Assembly: GCF_018070565.1 (NCBI RefSeq)
Contig: NZ_JAGPXL010000013.1
Location: 1-64,000, forward strand
Length of the DNA: 64,000 nucleotides
Direction: 5' to 3'
Source of the DNA: Streptomyces sp. B93
Lineage (GTDB): Bacteria > Actinomycetota > Actinomycetes > Streptomycetales > Streptomycetaceae
This document shows positions 1 through 7,619 of the stretch, piece by piece. Position 1 is the first letter of the stretch. The number at the start of each line of letters is the position of its first letter. The notes under the pieces were generated by a model. The model was not told the origin of the DNA. It did no database searches and saw only the letters and a list, made by a program, of their open reading frames with translations. Both the position numbers and the translations under genes were made by a program.

Positions 1-355
1 GGACGCAGGGGGCTGGTGTGGTGAGGCGGTCGGGGACGTTGGGGTGTGGTTGTTCGGTGGTGGGGGTGGGGGGTGGGGTGTTGGTCAGTTTGGCTTTGAG
101 GCCGTCGAGGAGGCGTCGGTATTTGGTGCGGGCGTCGCCGGTTGGTTCCCAGCGGCCGGCTTCCCAGGCGCTGACGGTTTCTCGGCTGACTCCGACGGCT
201 TGGGCGACCTGGGTCTGGTTGAGCCGGGCTTTGCGGCGGAGTTGTTTGCGTTCGGGGGGTGGGGGCAGGCCGTCGTCGATGGTCACCGAGGCGAGCAGGG
301 CGTCCACTGCGTCGAAGTCCACGATCCCCTCATTCTCTTCACGGGTGCCTCGCAT
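1..355 (-). CDS. XRE-type helix-turn-helix regulator, C-terminus cut by window edge
   Basis: An open frame read leftwards from an ATG at 355 runs off the window without a stop, so about 118 N-terminal residues are visible. After an acidic stretch of about 35 residues comes a Cro/CI-type helix-turn-helix containing NQTQVAQAVGVSRETVSAWE, the usual pattern for this fold. A proline/threonine-rich linker follows at residues about 90-110. The role is DNA binding by family; target and partner are unknown. The linker suggests a second domain beyond the edge, which is an inference. No ligand domain can be judged. Composition matches the neighbours. Confidence 0.75.
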   Translation of the reverse strand, partial: MRGTREENEGIVDFDAVDALLASVTIDDGLPPPPERKQLRRKARLNQTQVAQAVGVSRETVSAWEAGRWEPTGDARTKYRRLLDGLKAKLTNTPPPTPTTEQPHPNVPDRLTTPAPCV

Positions 356-482
356 GGGGCTTCACATTCTACTTCTCATCTCGGTGAGGGGTTCGGGTGC
401 CGGGTGTGGTGTGTTTGGCACTGTGGGTGGGTTGGCGGGGGGCGCGCGGGACACACGTATGTGGTGTGTTTCGGTGTGGCGA

Positions 483-513
483 ATGACCGGACCCGGGGGG
501 TGGGTCCGGTCAT
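483..513 (-). terminator. hairpin 3' of the left IPT/TIG gene
   Basis: A perfect 12-bp inverted repeat (ATGACCGGACCC and its complement at 502-513) with a 7-nt loop sits 13 nt beyond the stop of the leftward IPT/TIG gene. There is no U tract, as is common for high-GC terminators. Confidence 0.6.
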
Positions 514-526
514 CCGGGGGTGTGGG

Positions 527-1273
527 TCAGATGCCGGGGCCGGCGACGTAGGTGAAGGCGGCGACTGCGGTGTCGGAGCCGGCGGGGTTGGTGACGACGA
601 CGTCGGCGGTTCCGGCGGTGCCGGGTGGGGTGACGGCGGAGAGGGTGGTGGCGTTGATGATGGCGAAGGGGGCGGGGGTGCCGCCGAAGGTGACCGAGTC
701 GGTGGTGTCGAGTTCGGTGCCGGTGATGGTGACGGCGGTGCCGCCGGAGGCGGGGCCGGAGGTGGGGGTGAGTGTGGCGATGGTGGGGGCGTCGAGGTAG
801 GTGTAGGAGAGGCCGTTGTTGGTGCCGCCGGCGGTGGTGACGGAGACGGGGACGGGGCCGACGGCGGCGCCTGCGGGGACGGTCACGCTGAGGGAGCTGT
901 CGGAGTTGATGGTGGGGGTGGCTGTCTCGCTGCCGAAGGACACGCTGGTGGCGGTGGACAGGCCGGTGCCGGTGAGGGTGATGGTGTTGCCGCCGGCCAG
1001 GGGTCCGGCGGTGGTGTCGAGGGATGACTTGAAGGGCGCGCCGACGTAGAAGAAGGGCACGGGGTTGCTGGTGCCGCCGGGTGTGGTGACGGTGATGCCG
1101 ACGGTGCCGGTGCCGGAGGGGGACACGGCGGTGACCTGGGTCGGGGAGACCTGGGTGATGTTGGTGGCGAGCTTGGTGCCGAAGGAGACCTTGGTGGTGT
1201 TGGCGAGGTTGGTTCCCGTGATGGTGACCAGCGTGCCGCCGCCGGTGGAACCCTGGTTGGGAGAGACGGGCAT
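527..1273 (-). CDS. IPT/TIG repeat protein
   Basis: 248 residues made of three tandem immunoglobulin-like IPT/TIG repeats of about 80 residues. Each opens with a P-x-x-G-x-x-x-GGT-x-V-T-I-T-G-T signature (about residues 5-20, 85-102, 168-183). There is no signal peptide, lipobox or membrane segment and no catalytic domain, so the protein is pure beta-sandwich repeats. Such repeats usually mediate binding in surface or extracellular proteins. Without an export signal the location is unclear; another secretion route is possible. It faces a second IPT/TIG gene across a 511-bp intergenic stretch, so the two probably arose by duplication. Function is unknown. Confidence 0.85.
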   Translation of the reverse strand: MPVSPNQGSTGGGTLVTITGTNLANTTKVSFGTKLATNITQVSPTQVTAVSPSGTGTVGITVTTPGGTSNPVPFFYVGAPFKSSLDTTAGPLAGGNTITLTGTGLSTATSVSFGSETATPTINSDSSLSVTVPAGAAVGPVPVSVTTAGGTNNGLSYTYLDAPTIATLTPTSGPASGGTAVTITGTELDTTDSVTFGGTPAPFAIINATTLSAVTPPGTAGTADVVVTNPAGSDTAVAAFTYVAGPGI

Positions 1274-1784
1274 GACAACAGTCCTCTGCTCGAACGTGTG
1301 GGAAGGGGTGCTGGCGGCGGGGTCTGGCGCGGTGGGTCCGTGTTCCGTCTTCGCGGGGCGTGTTTGAGCATCTCGCTGCGAGGAGGGTGGGGTTGGGGGC
1401 CCGGTGCGGCCTGGTCCGCCGTTGTCGGCTGGGGATGGGCGGCCCGCCGATTGGTTACTTCAGTCACCCATGGGGCGGTGGGAGGGACAAGCGGCGCTCG
1501 TCTGGCGTCACTCGAATGGAGTAGTGGGGTGTGGGGGTGGTGGGTGTCGGTGGGGCTTCGGTGTGCTTAGGCCATTTGGGTGTCCCTGGGTGGGTGGTCT
1601 TGTTGGCGGGGTGGGTGTGTGGGTCACTGGGGGCGGGGCCAACCGGTGGGCCGTTGTTGCCCGTTGTCTGTTGCCCGTTGGGGCCAGGGGTCTCCTTCCT
1701 TTCTTTCTTGTTCCGGAAATGACGTGGGCCGCTTTTGGTGTCGGTCTCGCGTGCCCGTCGGCTTCTTCGTTCCTGGAGGCACTC
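1274..1784. promoter_or_regulatory. 511-bp divergent intergenic region between the two IPT/TIG genes
   Basis: No supported gene lies here. The stretch must hold both divergent promoters. The right part carries a pyrimidine-rich block at about 1690-1712 ahead of the GGAGG site at 1775-1779. No clear palindrome was recognised. Confidence 0.4.
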
Positions 1785-2804
1785 ATGCCGCCCGTGGTCA
1801 GTTCCATCAGTCCCGCGCAGGGTCCTGTGTCCGGCGGTACGGCCGTCGTCATTACCGGTACGGGGCTGACGGGGGCCACCACCGTGCGTTTCGGTTTTGC
1901 GAGCGCGTCCTTCACGGTGGTGTCGTCGACGCGGATCAACGCGGTGGCGCCGCCGGGCAGTTCGGGGTCGGTACCGGTGTGGGTGACTTCTCCCACCGGT
2001 TCCAGCAACGTCTCGGTCTACTTCACCTATACGGTGGCCTCCGTTCCGGCGGTGACCGGTCTGTCGCCGTCGGGGGGTCCGGCCAGCGGGGGCACGGTGG
2101 TGACCGTGACGGGAAGTTCCTTCCTCGGTGCCACGCAGGTCCGGTTCGGTGCGGTTGATGCGGCGTCGTTCGAGGTCGTGTCCGGGAGTGTGATCACCGC
2201 GGTGTCGCCGCCGGGGGTGGCGGGGTCGGTGCCGGTGCGGGTGACGACGCCCGCGGGGACCAGTGCCGCCTCGCCGCAGTCGTACTTCTTCTATGCGGCG
2301 GTGCCGGTGCTCACGGCGCTTGCTCCGGGCGTCGGGGGGACGGGTGGCGGGGAGTCGGTGGTGTTGACGGGGTCGGGGCTGTCCCAGGCGAGTGAGGTGC
2401 GGTTCGGGGCGGTGTCGGCGGGGTTCAGTGTCGTCTCGGACACGGAGCTGGTGGCTCAGGCGCCGCCGGGGACCGGGCAGGTGCAGGTGAGCGTGGTGAC
2501 GCCGGGTGGGGTCAGCAATCCGCTCGCCTACGCCTATGTGAGTGGGCCGGTGCTGAGTGGTCTGTCGCCGTCGGGCGGGCCTGCGGCGAGCGTCACGGTG
2601 GTGACGTTGACGGGCAGCGGGCTGGCGGGGACGACCGGTGTCACCGCGGACGGGGTGCCGGTGGCGTTCACGGTGCTCTCGGACACCCAGGTGATCGCGA
2701 CGATCGGGGCGGGGCCGGTGGGTGGGGTCGCCGTGCGGGTGACGACGGCGGGGGGTACGTCGGGCGCGGTGGTGTTCCAGCGCCTGGCGGCTCCGGAGAT
2801 CTAG
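1785..2804 (+). CDS. IPT/TIG repeat protein, four repeats
   Basis: The start ATG at 1785 is chosen because GGAGG (1775-1779) lies 5 nt upstream and the first IPT/TIG repeat begins at once; longer upstream frames add low-complexity sequence. The 339 residues form four repeats, each opening with a variant of SPSGGPASGGTVVTVTG and ending near a Y-x-Y or Y-F-x-Y strand. No signal peptide, membrane segment or catalytic domain is present. It is the divergent partner of the gene at 527-1273 and has one more repeat. By fold it is a binding or structural protein; its ligand is unknown. Confidence 0.85.
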   Translation: MPPVVSSISPAQGPVSGGTAVVITGTGLTGATTVRFGFASASFTVVSSTRINAVAPPGSSGSVPVWVTSPTGSSNVSVYFTYTVASVPAVTGLSPSGGPASGGTVVTVTGSSFLGATQVRFGAVDAASFEVVSGSVITAVSPPGVAGSVPVRVTTPAGTSAASPQSYFFYAAVPVLTALAPGVGGTGGGESVVLTGSGLSQASEVRFGAVSAGFSVVSDTELVAQAPPGTGQVQVSVVTPGGVSNPLAYAYVSGPVLSGLSPSGGPAASVTVVTLTGSGLAGTTGVTADGVPVAFTVLSDTQVIATIGAGPVGGVAVRVTTAGGTSGAVVFQRLAAPEI

Positions 2805-2821
2805 GGGGTGCTGCGGCGGCC

Positions 2822-2867
2822 GGGCTGGTGGCACGGGCTGGGGCGGCTGGGCTGGTGGCACGGGCTG
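2822..2867. repeat. 19-bp direct repeat, two copies
   Basis: GGGCTGGTGGCACGGGCTG occurs at 2822-2840 and again at 2849-2867, just after the IPT/TIG stop codon. It is non-coding; nature unknown. Confidence 0.7.
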
Positions 2868-3016
2868 TCGGTGCCGGGTTTCTCACACGATCGGTCTGTT
2901 CGGCTGGACCGGGTAGACGCACCGGTGCGGGCGGTGAGCGGCGGAGGGGGTGTCGGGGGGCCTAGCGTGGACGCCATCGGCTTGGAATATTCCCCCCGCA
3001 TTTTCTGGAGTCGCGT

Positions 3017-3514
3017 ATGCAGCGCAGACATGGCAGACGTATCGGTGGTCTGGGGGCCGTCGCCCCGGCGGCGCTGGCGCTCGTGCTGGCGGCGGCCTCG
3101 TCGGCCGTGGCCGCCCCGTCCTCCACCACCCTCACCGCTTCGCCGATGTCGGCCGCGGTGGGCAGTGCCGTCCAGCTGACGGCCGCGGTGAGCTGCGGCT
3201 CGGATCCGGGCGGCGGGCTGGGTGTGTCGTTCTTCGACGGCGATGAACTGCTGGAGACCGTGCCGGTGGCCGGTGGGGTGGCGGCGTACCGGGCGACGTT
3301 CGCCACGTCGGGCAGTCACACCGTCACCGCCGCCTACAACGGCAACGGCGCGTGCGATGCGTCCCATGGCACGGTGACGGTGCAGGTGTCGCCGTCCGGG
3401 TCCTCGCCGTCAGCGCCGCCGTTGCTGGGGCTGCCGGATGTGTGTCTGCTGGCCTGCGGCGGTGTGTTCGGGTTCGGGGTGGGAGACATCCACAACAACG
3501 TCGACGTCCGCTGA
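3017..3514 (+). CDS. small secreted Ig-like domain protein
   Basis: 165 residues. The N-terminus has basic residues (MQRRHGRR) followed by an alanine-rich hydrophobic core ending in AVAAPSS, a typical Sec signal peptide cut near residue 33. The mature part is one bacterial Ig-like domain (about residues 36-125) with the F-x-G-x-H-x-V-x-A-x-Y-x-G motif of Big_3-type repeats. It ends in a proline/serine linker and a short tail with two cysteines that may form a disulfide. No catalytic residues are evident. It is a single gene; a strong hairpin follows it. Likely an extracellular binding or wall-associated protein. Confidence 0.8.
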   Translation: MQRRHGRRIGGLGAVAPAALALVLAAASSAVAAPSSTTLTASPMSAAVGSAVQLTAAVSCGSDPGGGLGVSFFDGDELLETVPVAGGVAAYRATFATSGSHTVTAAYNGNGACDASHGTVTVQVSPSGSSPSAPPLLGLPDVCLLACGGVFGFGVGDIHNNVDVR

Positions 3515-3570
3515 GAGCCGGGGGGGGCTGGCGGCGGGCGGGCTTGGGGGTGTGTGGGCAACGGCGGGCG

Positions 3571-3595
3571 TCCGGCGGGCAGGATGCCCGCCGGA
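3571..3595. terminator. bidirectional hairpin between convergent genes
   Basis: A perfect 11-bp inverted repeat (TCCGGCGGGCA / TGCCCGCCGGA) with a GGA loop lies between the convergent stops at 3514 and 3625. It can serve both genes. No U tract. Confidence 0.65.
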
Positions 3596-3624
3596 TGCGT
3601 GTGCCCGACAAGGGGAGTTGTTTC

Positions 3625-4137
3625 TCAGCGGCGCAGGGAGACCGTCGCCCAGATCGTCCGGGAGCCGTCGTCGGCGACGTGGGTGCCAAGGGCGCGGGCG
3701 CAGCGGGCGACGATTCCCAGGCCGCGGCCGAAGCCGGAGGTGTGGTGCCAGTGCTGTCGGTCTTCGGGGGCGGTTCCCTGGTCGCGTACTTGGATGCGCA
3801 GGTGGCTGCGGTTTCGGCGCAGGTGGGTGGTGATGACGGTGCTGTCGGTGTGGAGGATGGCGTTGGTGGCGAGTTCGGTGGTGACCAGCAGGGCGGTGTG
3901 GCGGACGCTGTCTTCTCGGACGTGCTGCTGGTCGAGCCATAACCGTGTGAGGGAGCGGCAGATGGGGACGGCCCGGTCGACTGCGGGGAGGCGGACGGTC
4001 AGGGAGCGGGATCGGGGCCAGAGGGGGGGTGGGGGGTGGTCTGGGGGCCTGTCGGGCCACTGCTCGATGTCCTGGGGGGAAAGGACGATCCGGATGCATG
4101 CTGGTTCGCTCAACATGTCTTGATTGGTCGTCAACAT
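3625..4137 (-). CDS. ATP-binding protein of the RsbW/SpoIIAB-like (HATPase_c_2) family
   Basis: 170 residues. After an unusual proline/acidic N-terminal 40 residues comes a GHKL ATPase fold: the N-box TELATNAILHT (about residues 88-98), then D-Q-G (D about 119) and G-x-G-x-x-I-V-A-R (about 137-148). Streptomyces carry many such small kinases that act as anti-sigma factors or phosphorylate anti-anti-sigma STAS partners. No sigma factor or STAS gene is adjacent, so the partner is unknown. The start ATG at 4137 is the longest reasonable one; an internal start just before the conserved part cannot be excluded. Confidence 0.8.
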   Translation of the reverse strand: MLTTNQDMLSEPACIRIVLSPQDIEQWPDRPPDHPPPPLWPRSRSLTVRLPAVDRAVPICRSLTRLWLDQQHVREDSVRHTALLVTTELATNAILHTDSTVITTHLRRNRSHLRIQVRDQGTAPEDRQHWHHTSGFGRGLGIVARCARALGTHVADDGSRTIWATVSLRR

Positions 4138-5066
4138 GTCTGGGTCTCTCCTGGTGCTGTGAGGGTGCAGTCAACAGCGAGAGTGCCGGCGGGGCGTGCG
4201 GCCGGTCGTTCGGCAGGCGCGGTGGCATCGCGCAGCTGGTTGGTCCGCCTGTCGCCCCCCTGGTACAAGGCAGCATGGAGTTGGGCAGGCGTCAGCCGGC
4301 GCCGGCCGACGCCGGCTGACGGTCCAACTCCTCTCGCGGGGTGCCCATCGCGGCGGCCCGCGGTTCGGCGGCCGGCGTTTCTGCCGGCGCGCAAAATCCC
4401 GGACACCGCTTCCCCGGAGAGGACGGGCAGCCCACCGTTGGACGTAACTGTTATCGCTGGGTTGGCATATGGCGGCAACACATACCGGAGAAGCAACACC
4501 CAAACGGCGTAAGCGCGAGTGATAATAGCATTTCCTTTGATGCTCTAAAACGCGGTGGTCACATGGCGCGTTTTGCCGGTTAGGCGGGGGTGGACCGTCT
4601 GTGGTGTTTCTGATATCGGGGCCCGGCGAGGGCTGAATACGGCCCGGGATACCGACCATTTCATTGCCCCGATTTCCCCGGTCGAAACGAAAGATCGGGC
4701 GGCGTGTTTCGGCCACCGTGACGGGTCCTGGCCGGGGGTGGGTGGCCGCCGGTCCGGCGGCGGTGAGGGCGGCCGTCATGCAGGGGGATTCGCGGCTGGT
4801 GCTGTACTCCGATCGAGTGACGCGGGCATTGGGCCTCTTGAGATACGAGTTGTACGTGCCGCATTACTTGATTACGAACCGGCGGGTTGCCCATCCCTTT
4901 CCGGGAACGTGACAGCTATCCGCTCCGGTCGTCACTCCCAGCACGCAGACACCCCAGCGGCCAGGCCGCGTTCACGTTCCCCAGGCAGCCAGCTCCCCGT
5001 GACGGAGGGCGCTGTGGCCGGCGTCGTGATCAATCTGCTCTTACTACCTTTTCAGGGAGTGTCAAC
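4138..5066. other. 929-bp stretch without a convincing gene
   Basis: Open frames here lack codon bias and family resemblance. The stretch includes locally AT-richer DNA at about 4440-4560 and a large hairpin at 4277-4331. A short frame at 4778-4912 (44 residues) is the only one with plausible composition and is not called. Confidence 0.5.
4277..4331. promoter_or_regulatory. large two-part inverted repeat
   Basis: An outer 8-bp stem (GGAGTTGG at 4277-4284 with 4324-4331) encloses a perfect 12-bp inner stem (CGTCAGCCGGCG at 4290-4301 with 4310-4321). Small asymmetric bulges separate them. It could be a terminator, an RNA element or an element end; no gene explains it. Confidence 0.5.
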
Positions 5067-5498
5067 ATGTTTCGTTCTCGTCTTGCCGCCGCGACCGTGA
5101 CCGCCGTCATGGCGGCGGGTGTGGTCGCGGGGGTCGCCCCGCTGGCCGCGGCGGCTCCCGCGGAGTCCGTCTCGGCCTCCGCCCCCGCCCAGGCCGCCTC
5201 GACGTGCGTCTCCGACCTTCAGGCGGCGCAGGCGTCCAACAACGCGGCCATCGCGGCCAGCCAGGCCAACGACCCGTCGGGCGCGCGCAACCACAACCTG
5301 GCCACCGCCACCCACCTGGTGTCGGCGATCGGCAACTGCCAGGGCCAGCCCCAGGTGGTGGGGACCAATGTCCTCGCGGCCACCGCCGCCAACGCGACCG
5401 CGCTGGTGTACAACCTGCTCGGTGCCACGACCGCGGGGCTGGGGGCCGAGCAGGCCGCCGCGTCGGCGATCAGTCAGGCTCTCGCCCACGCGTCCTGA
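5067..5498 (+). CDS. small secreted protein of unknown function
   Basis: 143 residues from ATG 5067, with AGGGAG at 5054-5059 as ribosome site. Residues 1-32 form a Sec signal peptide (basic FRSR, hydrophobic alanine/valine core, cleavage after an alanine run). The mature protein is alanine- and asparagine-rich, predicted helical, with two cysteines (about residues 47 and 88) able to form one disulfide. There is no family match that I can name. It precedes the polyketide genes but is cut off from them by a strong hairpin, so it is probably a separate unit. Confidence 0.75.
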   Translation: MFRSRLAAATVTAVMAAGVVAGVAPLAAAAPAESVSASAPAQAASTCVSDLQAAQASNNAAIAASQANDPSGARNHNLATATHLVSAIGNCQGQPQVVGTNVLAATAANATALVYNLLGATTAGLGAEQAAASAISQALAHAS

Positions 5499-5603
5499 CC
5501 ACCACCCGGTCCGGGCGGCCGGCGGACGCCTGATGTCCTGCCGGTCCCCGGCCAGCCGCCTGCCGGGCGGTCTCCCCCCTCTCGTCCGGCGGGCGGTACG
5601 GGC

Positions 5604-5637
5604 GCCCGGCACTCACTGCCGAGGGTGAGTGCCGGGC
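5604..5637 (+). terminator. strong hairpin after the secreted protein gene
   Basis: A perfect 13-bp stem (GCCCGGCACTCAC / GTGAGTGCCGGGC) with an 8-nt loop, 105 nt after the stop. It separates this gene from the polyketide locus. Confidence 0.65.
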
Positions 5638-5771
5638 CCCGGCTCCCCTGCCCTTGCGGTGCGGGCGCTGTGCGGGTCTCCCCCTTCGTCCGCCCTTTGT
5701 CCGCGCTTTCGCGCCGTCGGGGGGTGCGCTGCCTACGAGAAGCCGTCTTCCGTCGAACCTGACAGGACATC

Positions 5772-5927
5772 ATGCTGGTTTCGGATTTCTTCGATTCGCT
5801 GTGCCGGTCCTTTCTCACGGTGTACCGGTGTCTGTTTCCGTCACCCTTCTTCTTTTCGTTCGACGACGCGGAGGGGAAGTCCTCGCACTACCGCCGGAGC
5901 CGAAAATGCCGAGAACGGTCCGAGTGA
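5772..5927 (+). CDS. possible 51-residue small protein upstream of the DUF5988-like gene
   Basis: An ATG at 5772 has AGGA 5 nt upstream (5764-5767) and opens 51 codons that overlap the start of the next gene by 22 nt in another frame. The product is phenylalanine-rich at residues 6-29 (FFDS, PFFFSF) and basic at the end. Composition differs from the neighbours and no family is known to me. It may be a real peptide, a translational coupling device or chance. Confidence 0.3.
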   Translation: MLVSDFFDSLCRSFLTVYRCLFPSPFFFSFDDAEGKSSHYRRSRKCRERSE

Positions 5928-6121
5928 TGCTTTCCGGGGGTCCGGACTGGGCCGAGGTTCCCGCCGTATGGGATGTCTCGTCCGTGGAGTCCGAACCCAA
6001 GGTGAAAATTCTGTGCGGGAATGCTTATGAACATTTTGAGTTCTCGGGCTCCTACACCCACCACCAGGGCGAGCGGATGCCCGTCTACCGCTGGTGCCGC
6101 CGCACCTATGTGGCCGAATAA
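5906..6121 (+). CDS. DUF5988-like small protein
   Basis: 71 residues from ATG 5906. The pattern LSGGPDW near the start, KVKILCGNAYEHFEF in the middle and PVYRWCRRTYVAE at the end matches the short actinobacterial DUF5988 proteins as I remember them. These are small cytoplasmic proteins of unknown role that I recall near secondary-metabolite genes. No catalytic motif or membrane segment is seen. It lies 60 nt ahead of the ketosynthase, on the same strand, so it is probably co-transcribed with the polyketide genes. The overlap with a possible upstream small frame may couple translation. Confidence 0.7.
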   Translation: MPRTVRVMLSGGPDWAEVPAVWDVSSVESEPKVKILCGNAYEHFEFSGSYTHHQGERMPVYRWCRRTYVAE

Positions 6122-6149
6122 TCCACATCTGATCCTTAGGGAAATTTCT

Positions 6150-6185
6150 ATGATCGACTTTTCGCCGCGGGCGGCAGCCTCATGA
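6150..6185 (+). CDS. possible 11-codon leader ORF coupled to the ketosynthase
   Basis: AGGGA precedes an ATG at 6150; the 11-residue frame MIDFSPRAAAS ends with a TGA that overlaps the ketosynthase ATG (ATGA at 6182-6185). The ketosynthase has no good ribosome site of its own, so this mini-frame may deliver ribosomes to it. Confidence 0.35.
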   Translation: MIDFSPRAAAS

Positions 6186-7498
6186 GGCGGCGCACTGGTG
6201 TACGGGCGCGGGACGCCGTCGTCACGGGGATCGGGCTGTGCCTTCCCGGACCGCAGGACCCGGTGTTCACCGCCGAGGACCTCTGGGAGGTCGCCTCCAG
6301 CGGAACGTCCTGTCTGGTCAAGAAGGGCGTCTACTACGGCAGTGTCAATCTGTCCGAGGAGGCGTTCGCCGAACGCGTTCCGGGTATTCCCGAGTTCTTC
6401 TCGCGTCACTACACCGACGCCCACCGCTTCGGGCTGGTGTCGCTGGCGCAGGCGTGCCTGGACGCCGGGCTGGATGTGCGGCGCGATCTGGAGGAGGCCG
6501 CCCTCCTGGTGGGCCGTGGCGGGGTGGACGCCAACATCGACAGCTACCTGGCGGTGCTGCGGGCCGATCCGGCGGCGTATCCGGTCGCCGAGGCGCTGGA
6601 GATGTTCGTGGCGGCGGAGCAGGCCGTGACCCCCTCGGACGTCGCCCTGGTGCAGGGGGCGCTCACCCGGTCCAGGGCCGCCACCTTCACGGTGTCGTGC
6701 GGCTGTGCCTCCTCGGCCCTGCAGATCGGCAACGCGCTGGGCATGATCGCCTCGGGTGAGGCGGACATCGTCGTGGTGACCGGGGTGGACGTCTTCAGCG
6801 TCACCATGATCCGCAACATCCAGCGGCTGCTGAGCGGGGCCCAGCAGGCCTACGACGCCATGCGGTCGACGGACATGCCCAGTCTGCTGCCGTCGTTCGA
6901 CGCCCTGATGCGGCCCTACGACCAGCGTGCCGAGTGCATCAACCACGGCGAGGGGTCCGCGACGGTCGTCATCGAGAGCAGGGAGCACGCCTTCAGGCGG
7001 GACGCGCGCCTGTACGGGCAGGTGCTGTCGCAGGTCACCACCCGGGACGGGCTGGCGAACCCGCTGGCCTGCGACGAGACGGGCAAGGCGCTGGTGGCGG
7101 CGGTGCGGGGGTGCCTGGGTGACACCTGGGAGATCGGGCAGGTGCCGTACATCCACGGCGGCAGCGACGGCAACGGGGTCGTGACCGCGTTCGAGGCGAA
7201 CGCGGTCAGGGAGCTGTACGGCTCGGCCGCGGGTGAGGTGCTGATGTCGTCGCAGGAGGGCTGCTTCGGTCACAACGGCGCTCCGGCCGGGTGTCTCGGG
7301 GTGGCGCTGACGCTGCTGATGATGGGTCACGGGCAGGTGTGTCCGACCACCAACTGCGAGCTGCCCGCCGAGGGCCTGCCCTTCGATCCGGTGCCGGGGT
7401 CGGTGCCGCGGCCGCTCGACTTCGACTACGCGTTCAGCTTCAACTACCAGGTCGGCGGGGTGAAGAGCGCGATCCTGCTGGGCTCCCCCGACATCTGA
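6182..7498 (+). CDS. free-standing beta-ketoacyl synthase
   Basis: 438 residues, a full-length FabF/KS-type condensing enzyme as a discrete protein. It begins with VVTGIGLCLPG. The active-site cysteine is C175 in TVSCGCASS. The two histidines expected for decarboxylative condensation are present at H325 (YIHGG) and H364 (FGHNG), so it looks catalytically complete. There is no acyltransferase, ACP or chain-length-factor partner next to it. Its neighbours are the DUF5988-like gene upstream and a large reducing synthase 121 bp downstream, suggesting a starter-forming, transfer or extra elongation step in that pathway (inference). Start ATG 6182 overlaps a mini-ORF stop. Confidence 0.85.
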   Translation: MRRRTGVRARDAVVTGIGLCLPGPQDPVFTAEDLWEVASSGTSCLVKKGVYYGSVNLSEEAFAERVPGIPEFFSRHYTDAHRFGLVSLAQACLDAGLDVRRDLEEAALLVGRGGVDANIDSYLAVLRADPAAYPVAEALEMFVAAEQAVTPSDVALVQGALTRSRAATFTVSCGCASSALQIGNALGMIASGEADIVVVTGVDVFSVTMIRNIQRLLSGAQQAYDAMRSTDMPSLLPSFDALMRPYDQRAECINHGEGSATVVIESREHAFRRDARLYGQVLSQVTTRDGLANPLACDETGKALVAAVRGCLGDTWEIGQVPYIHGGSDGNGVVTAFEANAVRELYGSAAGEVLMSSQEGCFGHNGAPAGCLGVALTLLMMGHGQVCPTTNCELPAEGLPFDPVPGSVPRPLDFDYAFSFNYQVGGVKSAILLGSPDI

Positions 7499-7501
7499 GA
7501 A

Positions 7502-7519
7502 GCGGGGCCGGCGCCCCGC
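7502..7519 (+). terminator. short GC hairpin between ketosynthase and PKS
   Basis: GCGGGGC / GCCCCGC with a 4-nt loop begins 3 nt after the ketosynthase stop. It may stabilise the 3' end or partly terminate. Confidence 0.4.
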
Positions 7520-7619
7520 GGCACCCGCCCGCCGCCCCGCTTCACCGCGCGCTGCCGCGCGTTCCCGCACACACCCCACCGGATGACGCTTCGCACCCCC
7601 GGACGACAAGGAGACTTCT

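Noticed and set aside
4171..4779. A 202-residue minus-strand frame in the gap at 4138-5066
   Set aside because: No codon bias typical of the neighbours, no motif, and it runs through the large inverted repeat.
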